DNA of 64,000 nucleotides from Accumulibacter sp. (GTDB lineage: Bacteria > Pseudomonadota > Gammaproteobacteria > Burkholderiales > Rhodocyclaceae): contig JACKLX010000002.1 of NCBI GenBank assembly GCA_024235695.1, forward strand, positions 186,001-250,000. Direction: 5' to 3'. The translations under genes were made by a program, and so were the position numbers. Below are positions 35,934-44,006 of this stretch, piece after piece. The notes under the pieces are model-generated. The model searched no databases. It was not told where the DNA came from and was given only the letters and a program-made list of their open reading frames with translations. Position 1 is the first letter of the stretch; each line of letters begins with the position of its first letter.

Positions 35934-36377
35934 ATGGCTGAGCGAATCACACCCTATGGCGCCTTCAACTTCGTCGTCAATTTCGACGGTGGCGAGGAGT
36001 TTGGCGGCTTCTCCGACGTTTCCGGCATCGGTACCGAGGTAACCGTCGCCGAATACCGCTCCGGCAACGACAAGGAAAACCACGTCCGCAAGGTGGCCGG
36101 TGTGCACAAGGTGAGCGACGTCACCCTCAAGCGCGGCATCGTCAATTTCGACCGCCTGTGGTCGTGGCTCGACGAAACGCGCACTGCCGGCCCGGCGGCC
36201 CAGAAGACGGTCGCCGTGACCCTGCTCGATGAAGCGCACGACCCGGTGCGCACCTGGCTGCTGCGTGGCTGCATCCCGATGAAGTACAGCGGCCCGACGC
36301 TGGCCGGCAAGGGCGGCGGCGACGTTGCGATGGAGGAGATCGTGCTGGCCGCAGAAGGCTTCGAGATCCAGGCCTAG
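35934..36377 (+). CDS. Inner tube protein (Pvc1/Afp1-like, T4 gp19 family)
   Basis: A 147-residue T4_gp19/Hcp-type tube subunit: PYGAFNFVVNFDGGEEFGGF, SDVSGIGTEVTVAEYRSGND, KVSDVTLKRGIVNFDRLWSW and a C-terminal strand set ending EEIVLAAEGFEI. Tube subunits stack as hexameric rings inside the sheath and carry or release cargo. The gene follows the sheath gene by 17 bases with GGGGG before the ATG. A second tube protein is encoded at 38002. Confidence 0.94.
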   Translation: MAERITPYGAFNFVVNFDGGEEFGGFSDVSGIGTEVTVAEYRSGNDKENHVRKVAGVHKVSDVTLKRGIVNFDRLWSWLDETRTAGPAAQKTVAVTLLDEAHDPVRTWLLRGCIPMKYSGPTLAGKGGGDVAMEEIVLAAEGFEIQA

Positions 36378-36451
36378 GCGAGCGCAGCGATGACCCGCAA
36401 GAGCCCGCAGACGGCGTCGCCAGCCACCGGCCTTCTTGTGCCTGAGCGCGC

Positions 36452-38002
36452 ATGAACGGCCTGTCCTTCGAGCTGGCGCCGCCGGCCGTTGCCCCCGACC
36501 CGAATCGGGTCGACGTGGCCTGTTTCGTCGGCTACGTGGCGCGCCGGACGGCAGCACTGCCGGCCGGCGTGCGCAGGGCACTGGCCGAGGCACGCTGGAT
36601 CGGTGGTCCCTGGGGGCGGCCCGATGCGGACGTCGAGGCCTTGCTGCAGCTGCCGGTGGTGGTCGAGAGCTGGAACGCATTCGACGCCCTGTTTGCGTGG
36701 GATGAGCGGCCGGTCGGCCGTGGCGGGCGGCGCTGTGCGAGTTATCTTGGCGCGGCCGTGCGCAGCTTCTTTGGCAATGGCGGACGACGCGCGGTGATCG
36801 TCCGCTGCGGCGATCCGTGGCCCTACCTCGAGGCTGCCGGAAACCGTGCGGCGCAGCGCAGCGGCCGGCTTGCGTTGCTGCTGGCGAGCGCTGCGAACCC
36901 GATGGACCCGACCAGCTGGATCGGCATCGGCCATCTCTCCGGCTTGCCCGAGGTGACGTTGCTATGCCTGCCCGATCTGGTCGACGCCTGCGCGGCGGAA
37001 CCGGCGATCGTCGATGTGGCCGTCGAACCACCCAGTTCGCCCGAGCTGTTCGTCGAGTGTTCGAGCAACGCCGTGGCAGGCGTCGAGCAGGACGTCGGTC
37101 TGCGCGACCTGGCGCCGCCGCGTGCCGATCACGACGGTTTCATCGCCTGGCGAAATGCCCTCGACACTGCCCGCGAGCGCCTCGCCAGCCGGCACCAGGA
37201 GATGCTGTTGCTGGCGGCATTGCCGCTGCCGATGCCGGACGCCCGCAATGCCGACGTCTGGGCGCAGGCGGATTTCCACGCCTATCTCGAAAACGCCGGC
37301 GTGCTCGCCGTCGCCGACCGCGACGACGATGGCCGTCCGACGCCCAGCGCTTTTTCACAATTGGTCTGGCCCTGGCTCAGAACCCGCCACAGCGCCGACC
37401 TGCCGGGCGAGCTCGAAGCGCCCGACGGCCTGCTGGCCGGCCTGCTGGCGGTCAATGCCCTCTCGCGCGGTACCTTCCGCTCGGTCGCCGGCAGCCGCCT
37501 GGCGGCGGTGTCGGGCAGCGAACCGCTGCTGGCCTGGAGCGACATGGTCGCGACGCCGTCCGATCGCCTGGCGCAGCAAGTGTGCGTGATTGCCCCGTCG
37601 CCCGAAGGCTGGCGGCTGCATTCGGATGTCACTGCCAGCGCCGACAAGGACTGGCGGGCGGGTGGCGTGCGGCGGCTGATGGGCGCGGTTTTGCGGGCTG
37701 CCAGGCGCAGCGGCGAAACGGCGCTTTTCGAGGCCAGCGGGCCGCTGCTGTGGCAGCGCGTCGAGCGCAGCATGGAGCAGTTGCTGACCGCTTTCTGGCG
37801 CGAGGGTGGACTCGGCGGCGCCTCGCCCGACGAAGCCTTCAGCGTTCGCTGCGACCGCGGCACCATGAACCAGAACGACCTCGACAACGGCCGCCTGCGC
37901 GTTGAGGTCAGCGTCCTGCCGCTGGCCGCGGTCGAGCGCATCAGCGTCGTGCTCGATCTCACCGGCGGTGGCGCGGCGCAGCCGCTGCGCGAGGTGGCGT
38001 GA
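36452..38002 (+). CDS. Divergent second sheath-like protein
   Basis: A 516-residue protein with sheath features only at its ends. The N-terminus has VDVACFVGYVARR and, around residue 95, LGAAVRSFFGNGGRRAVIVR, equivalent to the AVRAFFNEGGSRLYVSRVV stretch of the main sheath. The C-terminus has LWQRVERSMEQLLTAFWREG and AFSVRCDRGTMNQNDLDNGR, nearly identical to the main sheath signature. The middle differs strongly. PVC/Afp loci encode extra sheath variants (2-4) at this place; this one may form a specialised ring at the baseplate or cap. The ATG overlaps the end of a 21-codon frame (ATGA), which I did not call. Confidence 0.85.
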   Translation: MNGLSFELAPPAVAPDPNRVDVACFVGYVARRTAALPAGVRRALAEARWIGGPWGRPDADVEALLQLPVVVESWNAFDALFAWDERPVGRGGRRCASYLGAAVRSFFGNGGRRAVIVRCGDPWPYLEAAGNRAAQRSGRLALLLASAANPMDPTSWIGIGHLSGLPEVTLLCLPDLVDACAAEPAIVDVAVEPPSSPELFVECSSNAVAGVEQDVGLRDLAPPRADHDGFIAWRNALDTARERLASRHQEMLLLAALPLPMPDARNADVWAQADFHAYLENAGVLAVADRDDDGRPTPSAFSQLVWPWLRTRHSADLPGELEAPDGLLAGLLAVNALSRGTFRSVAGSRLAAVSGSEPLLAWSDMVATPSDRLAQQVCVIAPSPEGWRLHSDVTASADKDWRAGGVRRLMGAVLRAARRSGETALFEASGPLLWQRVERSMEQLLTAFWREGGLGGASPDEAFSVRCDRGTMNQNDLDNGRLRVEVSVLPLAAVERISVVLDLTGGGAAQPLREVA

Positions 38003-38466
38003 TGAACGACATCCCGCTGCACGTCTTTCGCTTTCACGTCAGCTTCAGCCAGCAGTCGCTGGCCGAAGCCAGCGGCGCCGACGTGCCCCTGTGCCGTGGG
38101 GCGTTTTCGGAATGCAGCGGCCTGGAAGCGACCATGGAGCCGAAGGTGATCAAGGTCGGCGGCAGCAACTACGGCGCCGTGCAGCGTGCCGGCCAGGTGA
38201 GCTTCGCAACCGTGATTCTCAAGCGCGGCGTGACCGATACCCGCGACCTGTGGAACTGGTTTGCCGAAGTGGCTGGTGGCGCCTATGCCTATCGCCTGCG
38301 GGTCGAGATCGAGATGCGCAACAGCGCCGACCAGCCGGTCTTGCGCTGGGCGCTTCGGCGCGCGCTGCCGATCAAGTTCAAGGCCGCCGACCTCAATGCC
38401 AAGGGCAGCGAGATCGGTATCGAAGAACTGCATCTGGCCCATGAAGGCCTGGTGCTCGTTACCTGA
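38002..38466 (+). CDS. Second inner tube protein (Pvc5/Afp5-like, T4 gp19 family)
   Basis: A 154-residue gp19-family protein: PLHVFRFHVSFSQQSLAEAS, GAFSECSGLEATMEPKVIKV, QVSFATVILKRGVTDTRDLW and GIEELHLAHEGLVLV. It is clearly related to but distinct from the tube protein at 35934. In PVC/Afp the second tube-type protein sits at the baseplate end as a tube initiator or adaptor. Its ATG overlaps the previous stop by one base (TGATG). Confidence 0.9.
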   Translation: MNDIPLHVFRFHVSFSQQSLAEASGADVPLCRGAFSECSGLEATMEPKVIKVGGSNYGAVQRAGQVSFATVILKRGVTDTRDLWNWFAEVAGGAYAYRLRVEIEMRNSADQPVLRWALRRALPIKFKAADLNAKGSEIGIEELHLAHEGLVLVT

Positions 38467-38474
38467 GGCTGGCC

Positions 38475-39644
38475 ATGTCCGAGCTGCCGCAACACCTGCC
38501 CGATGAGTCCGCCAGCTTTGAGGCCATGACCGGCCCGCACCGCGAGCCGATCAAGGTGCATTTCAATCCCGCCAGCCTGCAGCACACGGTCTCGAACACC
38601 CTCAAGGAAGAGGGCAAGGGCGCCAAGAAGAAACAGTACGTCAGCCAGACGACCGCCAAGCTGACCATGGACCTGGTGTTTGACACCACCAATACCGGCG
38701 AGGACGTGCGCATTACCACCAACAAGATGGCACAGCTCCTGCAGCCGATACCGGAGGGCCAGAGCAAGAAGGTGCCGCCGGTGGTGAAGTTCGCTTGGGG
38801 TGCCTATTCCTTCACCGGCATGGTCGAGCAGTACAAGGAGACGATCGATTTCTTCGCCACCGGCGGCCTGCCGCTGCGCTCGTCGATCAACCTGACACTG
38901 TCGAGTCAGGACGTCACCTTCGAGGGCGGCACCAGTCGCGATCATGCCTCGGTCGATGGCGACCTGACCGCCGAACCGGTGGTCGTTCCCGACGACGACG
39001 ACGGGTTCGGGGGTCCCCAGGGCGTCGCCAACAAGGCCGGCGATCCGCGCGCCGCGCGCGGCATCGCTGCGGCCAACGGTGCGGCCAGCCTGCGCTTCGG
39101 CGCCGGCGGCGGACTCGCGGTAGGCGCGTCGGCAAGCGTCGGCTTCGCCGCCGGGGCATCGGTTGCGGCGGGCTTTTCGGCAGGGATCGGCGCGTCGGCG
39201 GGGGGTGGTTTCTCGGCGTCGGCCACGGCCGCGGCCGGTGGCAGCGCCAACCTGCTGCCGGCCGCGGCCTTCGCCGCCGGGGCCGGCGCCGGGGTCGGAC
39301 TGAGCGTCGGCGCGGGCGCCGGACTCGGTGTCGGTGCTGGCGCAGGGCTGGGTATCGGTGCCGGGGCGGGCGCTGGCCTGGGCGTCGGCGGTGGCCTGTC
39401 GGCCGGCGCGTCGGCCTCTTTCGGCCTTGGCGTCGGCAGCTCGGCCAGCGCCGGATTCTCCGGGCTGCGCGTCGAGAGCACGCTCAGTTCGCGGTCGCTG
39501 TCGGCGGTCAATCTGCTGTCGGCCTCGGCGAGCATTTCGAGCGCCGGCAAGGTGGCGGTCGGCGGGCGGCTGATCGACGGCGGTGGCAGTGGCTTGAAGG
39601 CCAACGTCGGTGGTGACGCCGAATTCGTCATCGGCGCGCGCTGA
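38475..39644 (+). CDS. CIS tube-initiator protein (Pvc7-like) with Gly/Ala-rich tail
   Basis: A 389-residue protein in two parts. Residues 1-165 match the contractile-injection-system tube protein domain (PIKVHFNPASLQHTVSNTLK, LTMDLVFDTTNTGEDVR, PPVVKFAWGAYSFTGMVEQY, LRSSINLTLSSQDVTF). In Pvc7/Afp7 this domain is followed by a LysM; here LysM is absent and residues 170-345 are almost only Gly, Ala and Ser in alternating patterns (GAGLGVGAGAGLGIGAGAGA), with no charged residues, then a short mixed C-terminus. The tail is probably disordered or forms a glycine-rich sheet. The gene is 8 bases after the second tube gene. Confidence 0.85.
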   Translation: MSELPQHLPDESASFEAMTGPHREPIKVHFNPASLQHTVSNTLKEEGKGAKKKQYVSQTTAKLTMDLVFDTTNTGEDVRITTNKMAQLLQPIPEGQSKKVPPVVKFAWGAYSFTGMVEQYKETIDFFATGGLPLRSSINLTLSSQDVTFEGGTSRDHASVDGDLTAEPVVVPDDDDGFGGPQGVANKAGDPRAARGIAAANGAASLRFGAGGGLAVGASASVGFAAGASVAAGFSAGIGASAGGGFSASATAAAGGSANLLPAAAFAAGAGAGVGLSVGAGAGLGVGAGAGLGIGAGAGAGLGVGGGLSAGASASFGLGVGSSASAGFSGLRVESTLSSRSLSAVNLLSASASISSAGKVAVGGRLIDGGGSGLKANVGGDAEFVIGAR

Positions 39645-39705
39645 CAGTGATCACCTGTGGCGATGGCCGAGAGCCCGAAAGTCATGCCCATCGTCCTCGC
39701 TGCCG

Positions 39706-39756
39706 GCCCTTTTCCGGCTGCCGGAGAAGGGCGATTCCTGAGTCGCCAGGGCGACT
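39706..39756 (+). promoter_or_regulatory. Two strong RNA hairpins inside the eCIS operon
   Basis: In the 148-base gap before the DUF5908-like gene, GCCCTTTTCCG (39706-39716) pairs with CGGAGAAGGGC (39722-39732) over eleven positions (one G-U), and AGTCGCC (39741-39747) pairs with GGCGACT (39750-39756). There is no T-run, so they are not intrinsic terminators; they could protect or process the message between the tube genes and the baseplate genes. A 37-codon frame (39663-39776) crosses them but has no ribosome site. Confidence 0.4.
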
Positions 39757-39792
39757 CGCACGACTTGTACGCTTAGCGCAAAGGACCGATTG

Positions 39793-39966
39793 ATGCCGAT
39801 CATGATCGAAGAGATGCAGGCCGAGGTGACGCCCGAGCGCCAGGAGAATCCGGCGGCCAGCGCGGCACCGGCGCCCGATGCACGGCAAGCGGCGGAAGCC
39901 GTCGAAGCGACGCTGCGCGAGCTCGCGCTGCGCGACGAGCGCCGCCAGCGCTGGCAGGCCGACTAG
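39793..39966 (+). CDS. Small DUF5908-like eCIS protein
   Basis: A 57-residue protein, MPIMIEEMQAEVTP at the start and an Arg-rich helical end (LRELALRDERRQRWQAD). Size, opening residues and position between the Pvc7-like gene and the hub gene match the small DUF5908 proteins (Pvc6-like position) of other eCIS loci. The role is not known. It is followed after 12 bases by the late-control-D-like gene. The call rests on context plus a short motif, hence moderate confidence in the family but good confidence that it is a gene. Confidence 0.65.
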   Translation: MPIMIEEMQAEVTPERQENPAASAAPAPDARQAAEAVEATLRELALRDERRQRWQAD

Positions 39967-39978
39967 GAAAGCGCCACC

Positions 39979-41073
39979 ATGTCCGTCGAGACTTCCGTCA
40001 GTCAATCCGCTGTCTATCGTGCCCGGCCGACGCTGCGGCTCGCCGGGCAGGAGGATCTGCGCGTTTCGGAACTGCTCATCGGCATGCGCATCGAGGAATC
40101 GGAGGGTGGCATGAGCACCGCCGAACTTCGTTTTTCCAACTGGGCCAGCACGACCGACGCCAATGCGGAGTATGCCTTCGAGGACGGTTCGCGGCTCGCC
40201 CTGGGCACCGCCATCGAGGTTTACGCCGGCGACGAGACGCAGGCCCGCGAGCTGTTTCGCGGCGTCGTCAGCGGCCTCGAGGCCGAATTCGCGCAGGGTT
40301 CGCCACCGGAACTGGTGGTGCTCGCCGAAGATCCGCTCGGCCGTGCCCGCATGGCCCGCCGCAGCAAGGTCTATAGCGACATGTCGCCGGCCGACGTGGT
40401 CAATGCCGTCGCCAGCGAACTGGCGCTGCGTCCTTCGGTGCAGGGCTTGAGCGAGCCGGTCGGCACCTGGGCGCAACTCAACGAAAGCGATCTCGCTTTC
40501 CTGCGGCGCCTGGTCGGACGCTTCGACGGTGACCTGCAGATCGTCGGCGAGGAGTTGCAGGTGGCGCCGCGGGGCGACGTGCGGCGCGGTGAACTGACGC
40601 TCGAACTGCACGGCCAACTGGCCCGTGCGCGGGTCGTGGCCGACCTCTCGCAGCAGACCACCCGGGTCACCACCGCCGGCTGGGATCCGGTCGCTGGCAG
40701 TGCCGTGAGCGGCGACGCGAGCCGCCTGACGCACGCCGGGCCGGGTCGCGGCACCAGTGGTGCCGAGTGGCTGAATCGCGCCCTCGAGGCGCGCAGCGAA
40801 CATCTCGGCCACCTCGCGGTGGCGACCAATGCCGAAGCGCAGGCGATCGCCGAAGCGGCCTTCGATCAGCGCGGCCGGCGTTTCGTCCGCCTCGATGGCG
40901 TCGCCGAAGGCAACGCGCAACTGCGGGTCGGCAGCCATGTCGCGGTCACCGGCCTGTCGGCCCGCTGGGACAACAGTTATTACGTCGTCGAGGCACGCCA
41001 TCGCTACGATCTGCGGGCCGGCTATCGCACCGAGTTCGTCGGTGAGTGCGCCTGGCTTGGTGAGGCGTCCTGA
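39979..41073 (+). CDS. Baseplate hub protein, phage late control gene D family (Pvc8 N-terminal part)
   Basis: A 364-residue gpD/VgrG-gp27-like hub protein: RPTLRLAGQEDLRVSELLIG, AELRFSNWAS, GTAIEVYAGDETQARELFRG, the SPADVVNAVASELAL segment, LNESDLAFLRRLVGRFDGDL and RVGSHVAVTGLSARWDNSYYV. Trimers of such proteins connect the tube to the spike. In PVC8 the hub and spike are fused; here they are two genes, overlapping by one base (TGATG). Confidence 0.9.
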   Translation: MSVETSVSQSAVYRARPTLRLAGQEDLRVSELLIGMRIEESEGGMSTAELRFSNWASTTDANAEYAFEDGSRLALGTAIEVYAGDETQARELFRGVVSGLEAEFAQGSPPELVVLAEDPLGRARMARRSKVYSDMSPADVVNAVASELALRPSVQGLSEPVGTWAQLNESDLAFLRRLVGRFDGDLQIVGEELQVAPRGDVRRGELTLELHGQLARARVVADLSQQTTRVTTAGWDPVAGSAVSGDASRLTHAGPGRGTSGAEWLNRALEARSEHLGHLAVATNAEAQAIAEAAFDQRGRRFVRLDGVAEGNAQLRVGSHVAVTGLSARWDNSYYVVEARHRYDLRAGYRTEFVGECAWLGEAS

Positions 41074-41759
41074 TGGACCGCGCCCGGCACTTCCAGCCTG
41101 CCGCCGGATGGCTGCAATCGGCTTGCCTGGCGCGGGTGGTCGACATCGCCGACCCGGAACGTCAGAACCGGGTGCAGGTGCGACTGTTGGCGTTCGACGC
41201 GGTCGACGGCCAGGACGTGCCGTTGTGGGCACGGGTCGTCTGCCCGTTCGCCGGTGCCGATCGCGGTGCCTTCCTGATGCCCGACGTCGATGACGAAGTG
41301 CTGGTCGTCTTCCTGCAGGGCGATCCGCGCTATCCGCTGATCATCGGCAGCCTTTGGAGTGGCGCCAACGCGGCACCGGCCGAACTCGGCGACGAGGGTA
41401 ACCGCTTCAAGCGCATCCGTTCGAAGAACGGCGTCACGGTCACCCTCGACGACCGGCAGGGCCAGGAACAACTGGTGCTCGAAACGCCGGGTGGCCAGAA
41501 ACTGACCCTCGCCGACGGCCCGGGCAAGGTCACCGTCGAGGACGCCAACGGCAATCGGGTCGAGATGGCAGCGGCGCGGATCAGCATTACCGCCAGCGCC
41601 GAGGTCAAGATCGATGCGCCGCAGATCAAGGTCAGCGCCGGCCTAGTGACCGTCGATACCGCGATGGCGAAGTTCTCGGGGATCGTCAAGTGCGAGGTCC
41701 TGCAGGCCACGTCGGTGGTCTCCACCAGCTACACACCGGGAGCGGGGAACATATGGTGA
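41073..41759 (+). CDS. Spike protein, baseplate assembly protein V (gpV/gp5 OB-fold) family
   Basis: A 228-residue protein with an N-terminal OB-fold (CLARVVDIADPERQNRVQVR, PLWARVVCPFAGADRGAFLM, PDVDDEVLVVFLQGDPRYPL, then IGSLWSGANAAP) and a C-terminal repetitive beta-region (VTLDDRQGQEQLVLETPGGQ, GKVTVEDANGNRVEM) that would form the trimeric beta-prism spike, as in gpV and VgrG. No PAAR tip gene is recognisable downstream, so this spike may be self-tipped. Overlaps both neighbours (start in the hub stop; end 7 bases inside the next gene). Confidence 0.92.
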   Translation: MDRARHFQPAAGWLQSACLARVVDIADPERQNRVQVRLLAFDAVDGQDVPLWARVVCPFAGADRGAFLMPDVDDEVLVVFLQGDPRYPLIIGSLWSGANAAPAELGDEGNRFKRIRSKNGVTVTLDDRQGQEQLVLETPGGQKLTLADGPGKVTVEDANGNRVEMAAARISITASAEVKIDAPQIKVSAGLVTVDTAMAKFSGIVKCEVLQATSVVSTSYTPGAGNIW

Positions 41760-43528
41760 GCCATCACGAGATCATTCTCTCGGCGCCGCGCGACCTCGCC
41801 GATGGCGGCGCGCCGGCGATCCTGCAGCGCAGCGACGAAGACTTCATCGAGGCGGTACTGGCGAGTCTGCGTGATGCCAAGGGGCGGGTCGCTCTGCGCC
41901 ACAGTCTGGCGCGCGCCGCCGCTGTCGCCGTCGGCACCGACAGCCGTCCTCGCAGCAGGCGCAGCGGCGGCCGCGAACTGTTCGACAAGCTGCGCGCCGC
42001 CAGTCGACAACTCGGCCTTGCCGGCGGGCGGGTCGCCGACGAGCCGGCAGTGCCCAATGCGCAGGAACGCGTCGAAGCTGTCCGCCGCGCTGCCGAAGGC
42101 GTCCAGGTGCTCAAGCTCTTCCAGCCGATCCAGCGCCAGTTCAACCTGGCGGTGATGGAGGCGCGCTGCGATACGCCGGGTGAGCCACGCATCGACCCGA
42201 CGCGGGTGGACAGTGCCGGCATGGTGATCCGCCGGCTGGTGCGCGACGCCGGCGGCCGCGAAGTCAAGCAGGGCTGGATGCGCGCCGGCGAGAGTCTCAA
42301 GGGTTGGGCCCACATCGCCACCGCCGCCGACGGCGCGTCCAGTGGCAACCGCCATGATCCCGAGGCGCTGCGCCGCCTCGCTCGCCCGACCACTGGTCAA
42401 GCGGTCCTCGATCGCGAGGTAAGCGCGCTGCTGGCAGCGCAGGACGACGCCTTGCTCAACGAATCGGTGGTGCCGATGTTCCTTGCCCCGCCCGATGTTT
42501 GCCAGGCGGCCGCGGCGACCCTGTTCTACGGGCTGATCCCGACCACCAGCAGCGAAAAGGCGGAAGCCGGCGCGCCGGCGTTCGACGATACGGCATTCGG
42601 TCCGACCAGCGACGATTTCAAGGCACACCTGGTCGGGCCACTGGCCGGTCTCGCCGACGTTTTCCCGCGGCCGGGTCGTGCACTGACCCCCGATCTGGCG
42701 GCTATTGCCGGCAATCCAGCCGACCCGGATCGCAGCGCGATGAAGCGCCTGTTGCTGCTGTTGCGCCAGTTGGCGGTCGAGTTCGACGCCTTCGCCGACG
42801 GCGCCGAGGGCGACGCGCTGATGACCGTGCTCAATGGTATCGCCCTGCCGCTGGCCGACGCCGCCGGCAAGCCGGTCGAAGGCAGCCGTCCGGCGGGCGA
42901 TTTCCTGGCGGCCGCCAGCCGCATCCTGCTCAACGCTGAGTCGCTGTCGCCGGCACCGAGCATCCCGGCCGGGTGGCCGGCGCTCGATGCGACCACCCGC
43001 GAGTCGCTGGCACGGGCGCTGTCGGCCTGCCTGCACCTGCGCTTCGACGCCGTAGCGGGCGTCGCTGGACGTTTCGACGATCAGGACGCCCGCTACGTGC
43101 TGCGCGCCTTCGTGCGCCTCAAGCCGGAAGGCAACTGCCCGGCGCGCACGGTGTGGGGCGACTACAGCCCGGCGTTCGTGATTGCGCCCTGGTACGAGGG
43201 CAGCGGTGCGCCGCCGGTACAGGTGCCGCTGCCCGACCCTGGCGACAGGGAAATGCTCAAGAAGCTCAAGCCAAACGTCGCCTTCACCGTGCCGGCGTCG
43301 ATGCAGAACCTGCTCAGCGGCGACCCGCTCGACCTCATGGACGGCAAGAAGCCCGCCGACAGCGGCCTCAAGCTGGGCTGGATCTGCAGCTTCAACATCC
43401 CGATCATCACTATCTGCGCGTTCATCGTGCTGAACATCTTCCTGTCGCTGTTCGACCTGTTCTTCCGCTGGATGATGTTCATCAAGATCTGCATTCCGTT
43501 TCCGAAGAAGAGCGGAGGTGACTCGTGA
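41753..43528 (+). CDS. Large eCIS protein with hydrophobic C-terminal segment
   Basis: A 591-residue protein of no family I can name. The N-terminal region includes HHEIILSAPRDLAD and a basic patch (DSRPRSRRSGGREL); the middle is helical, Ala/Leu-rich. The last 45 residues are striking: from residue 547 the stretch FNIPIITICAFIVLNIFLSL continues FDLFFRWMMFIKICIPFPKK, a long, strongly hydrophobic and aromatic segment followed by a charged end. This could be a membrane anchor or a buried core peptide. Start is the ATG at 41753 (GGGGAA upstream). Encoded between spike and gp25, it should be a baseplate-region component. Its GTGA end overlaps the gp25 gene. Confidence 0.72.
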   Translation: MVSHHEIILSAPRDLADGGAPAILQRSDEDFIEAVLASLRDAKGRVALRHSLARAAAVAVGTDSRPRSRRSGGRELFDKLRAASRQLGLAGGRVADEPAVPNAQERVEAVRRAAEGVQVLKLFQPIQRQFNLAVMEARCDTPGEPRIDPTRVDSAGMVIRRLVRDAGGREVKQGWMRAGESLKGWAHIATAADGASSGNRHDPEALRRLARPTTGQAVLDREVSALLAAQDDALLNESVVPMFLAPPDVCQAAAATLFYGLIPTTSSEKAEAGAPAFDDTAFGPTSDDFKAHLVGPLAGLADVFPRPGRALTPDLAAIAGNPADPDRSAMKRLLLLLRQLAVEFDAFADGAEGDALMTVLNGIALPLADAAGKPVEGSRPAGDFLAAASRILLNAESLSPAPSIPAGWPALDATTRESLARALSACLHLRFDAVAGVAGRFDDQDARYVLRAFVRLKPEGNCPARTVWGDYSPAFVIAPWYEGSGAPPVQVPLPDPGDREMLKKLKPNVAFTVPASMQNLLSGDPLDLMDGKKPADSGLKLGWICSFNIPIITICAFIVLNIFLSLFDLFFRWMMFIKICIPFPKKSGGDS

Positions 43529-43926
43529 GCGCCAGCCAGTTGCCGCGCCCGCTGATCGGCTGGCCCCTGTTCGCGCTGCCCGACGAGCATGGCCGGCTCG
43601 ACTGGCCCGATCTCGAGGCCAGCGTGCGCCAGGGTATCCGCGTGATCCTCAGCACCCGTCCCGGCGAACGGCTGATGCGGCCCGAGTTCGGCGCCGGCCT
43701 CGACCGTCTGCTGCATGCGCCGAACAACCTCGCCACCCGACGCCAGATCCGCGACTGGGTGATGGATTCGCTCGCTCGCTGGGAGCCCCGCATCCTGCTC
43801 GACCGGGTGGAGGTGCTCGAAGTAGCCGACCAACCCGCCGACTTGCGGGTGGAGATTGCCTATCGGCTGGCCCGTTCCGGTACGCCGGCAGCGCTGGCCG
43901 TGACCGTTCGACTGGAGGAAGGCTGA
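43525..43926 (+). CDS. Baseplate wedge protein gp25/GPW family (Pvc9-like)
   Basis: A 133-residue gp25-like lysozyme-fold protein: DLEASVRQGIRVILSTRPGE, then RLMRPEFGAGLDRLLHAPNN and the C-terminal LRVEIAYRLARSG. The EFG motif typical of this family (PEFGAGL) is present. gp25 starts sheath polymerisation at the baseplate. The GTG start overlaps the preceding TGA (GTGA). Confidence 0.93.
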   Translation: MSASQLPRPLIGWPLFALPDEHGRLDWPDLEASVRQGIRVILSTRPGERLMRPEFGAGLDRLLHAPNNLATRRQIRDWVMDSLARWEPRILLDRVEVLEVADQPADLRVEIAYRLARSGTPAALAVTVRLEEG

Positions 43927-43927
43927 A

Positions 43928-44005
43928 ATGACACGACCCCCAGGAACAATTCCCCTGTCCTGCGCTGGCGGTCTTGCCGCGCCGGCCGTCCGGCAGGAGG
44001 TCTGA
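43928..44005 (+). CDS. Possible 25-residue coupled peptide between gp25 and baseplate J genes
   Basis: A short frame (MTRPPGTIPLSCAGGLAAPA...) with a very good ribosome site (GGAGGAAGG, 5 bases from the ATG) and its stop one base before the next ATG. It has no recognisable family and may only be a translational relay into the baseplate J gene, which has its own GGAGG. Confidence 0.25.
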   Translation: MTRPPGTIPLSCAGGLAAPAVRQEV

Positions 44006-44006
44006 G

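Noticed and set aside
36390..36455. 21-codon frame ending in an ATGA overlap with the second sheath gene.
   Set aside because: No ribosome site and no similarity; perhaps chance. Only the overlap is suggestive.
39663..39776. 37-codon frame in the gap before the DUF5908-like gene.
   Set aside because: No ribosome site and its sequence is dictated by the two hairpins there.
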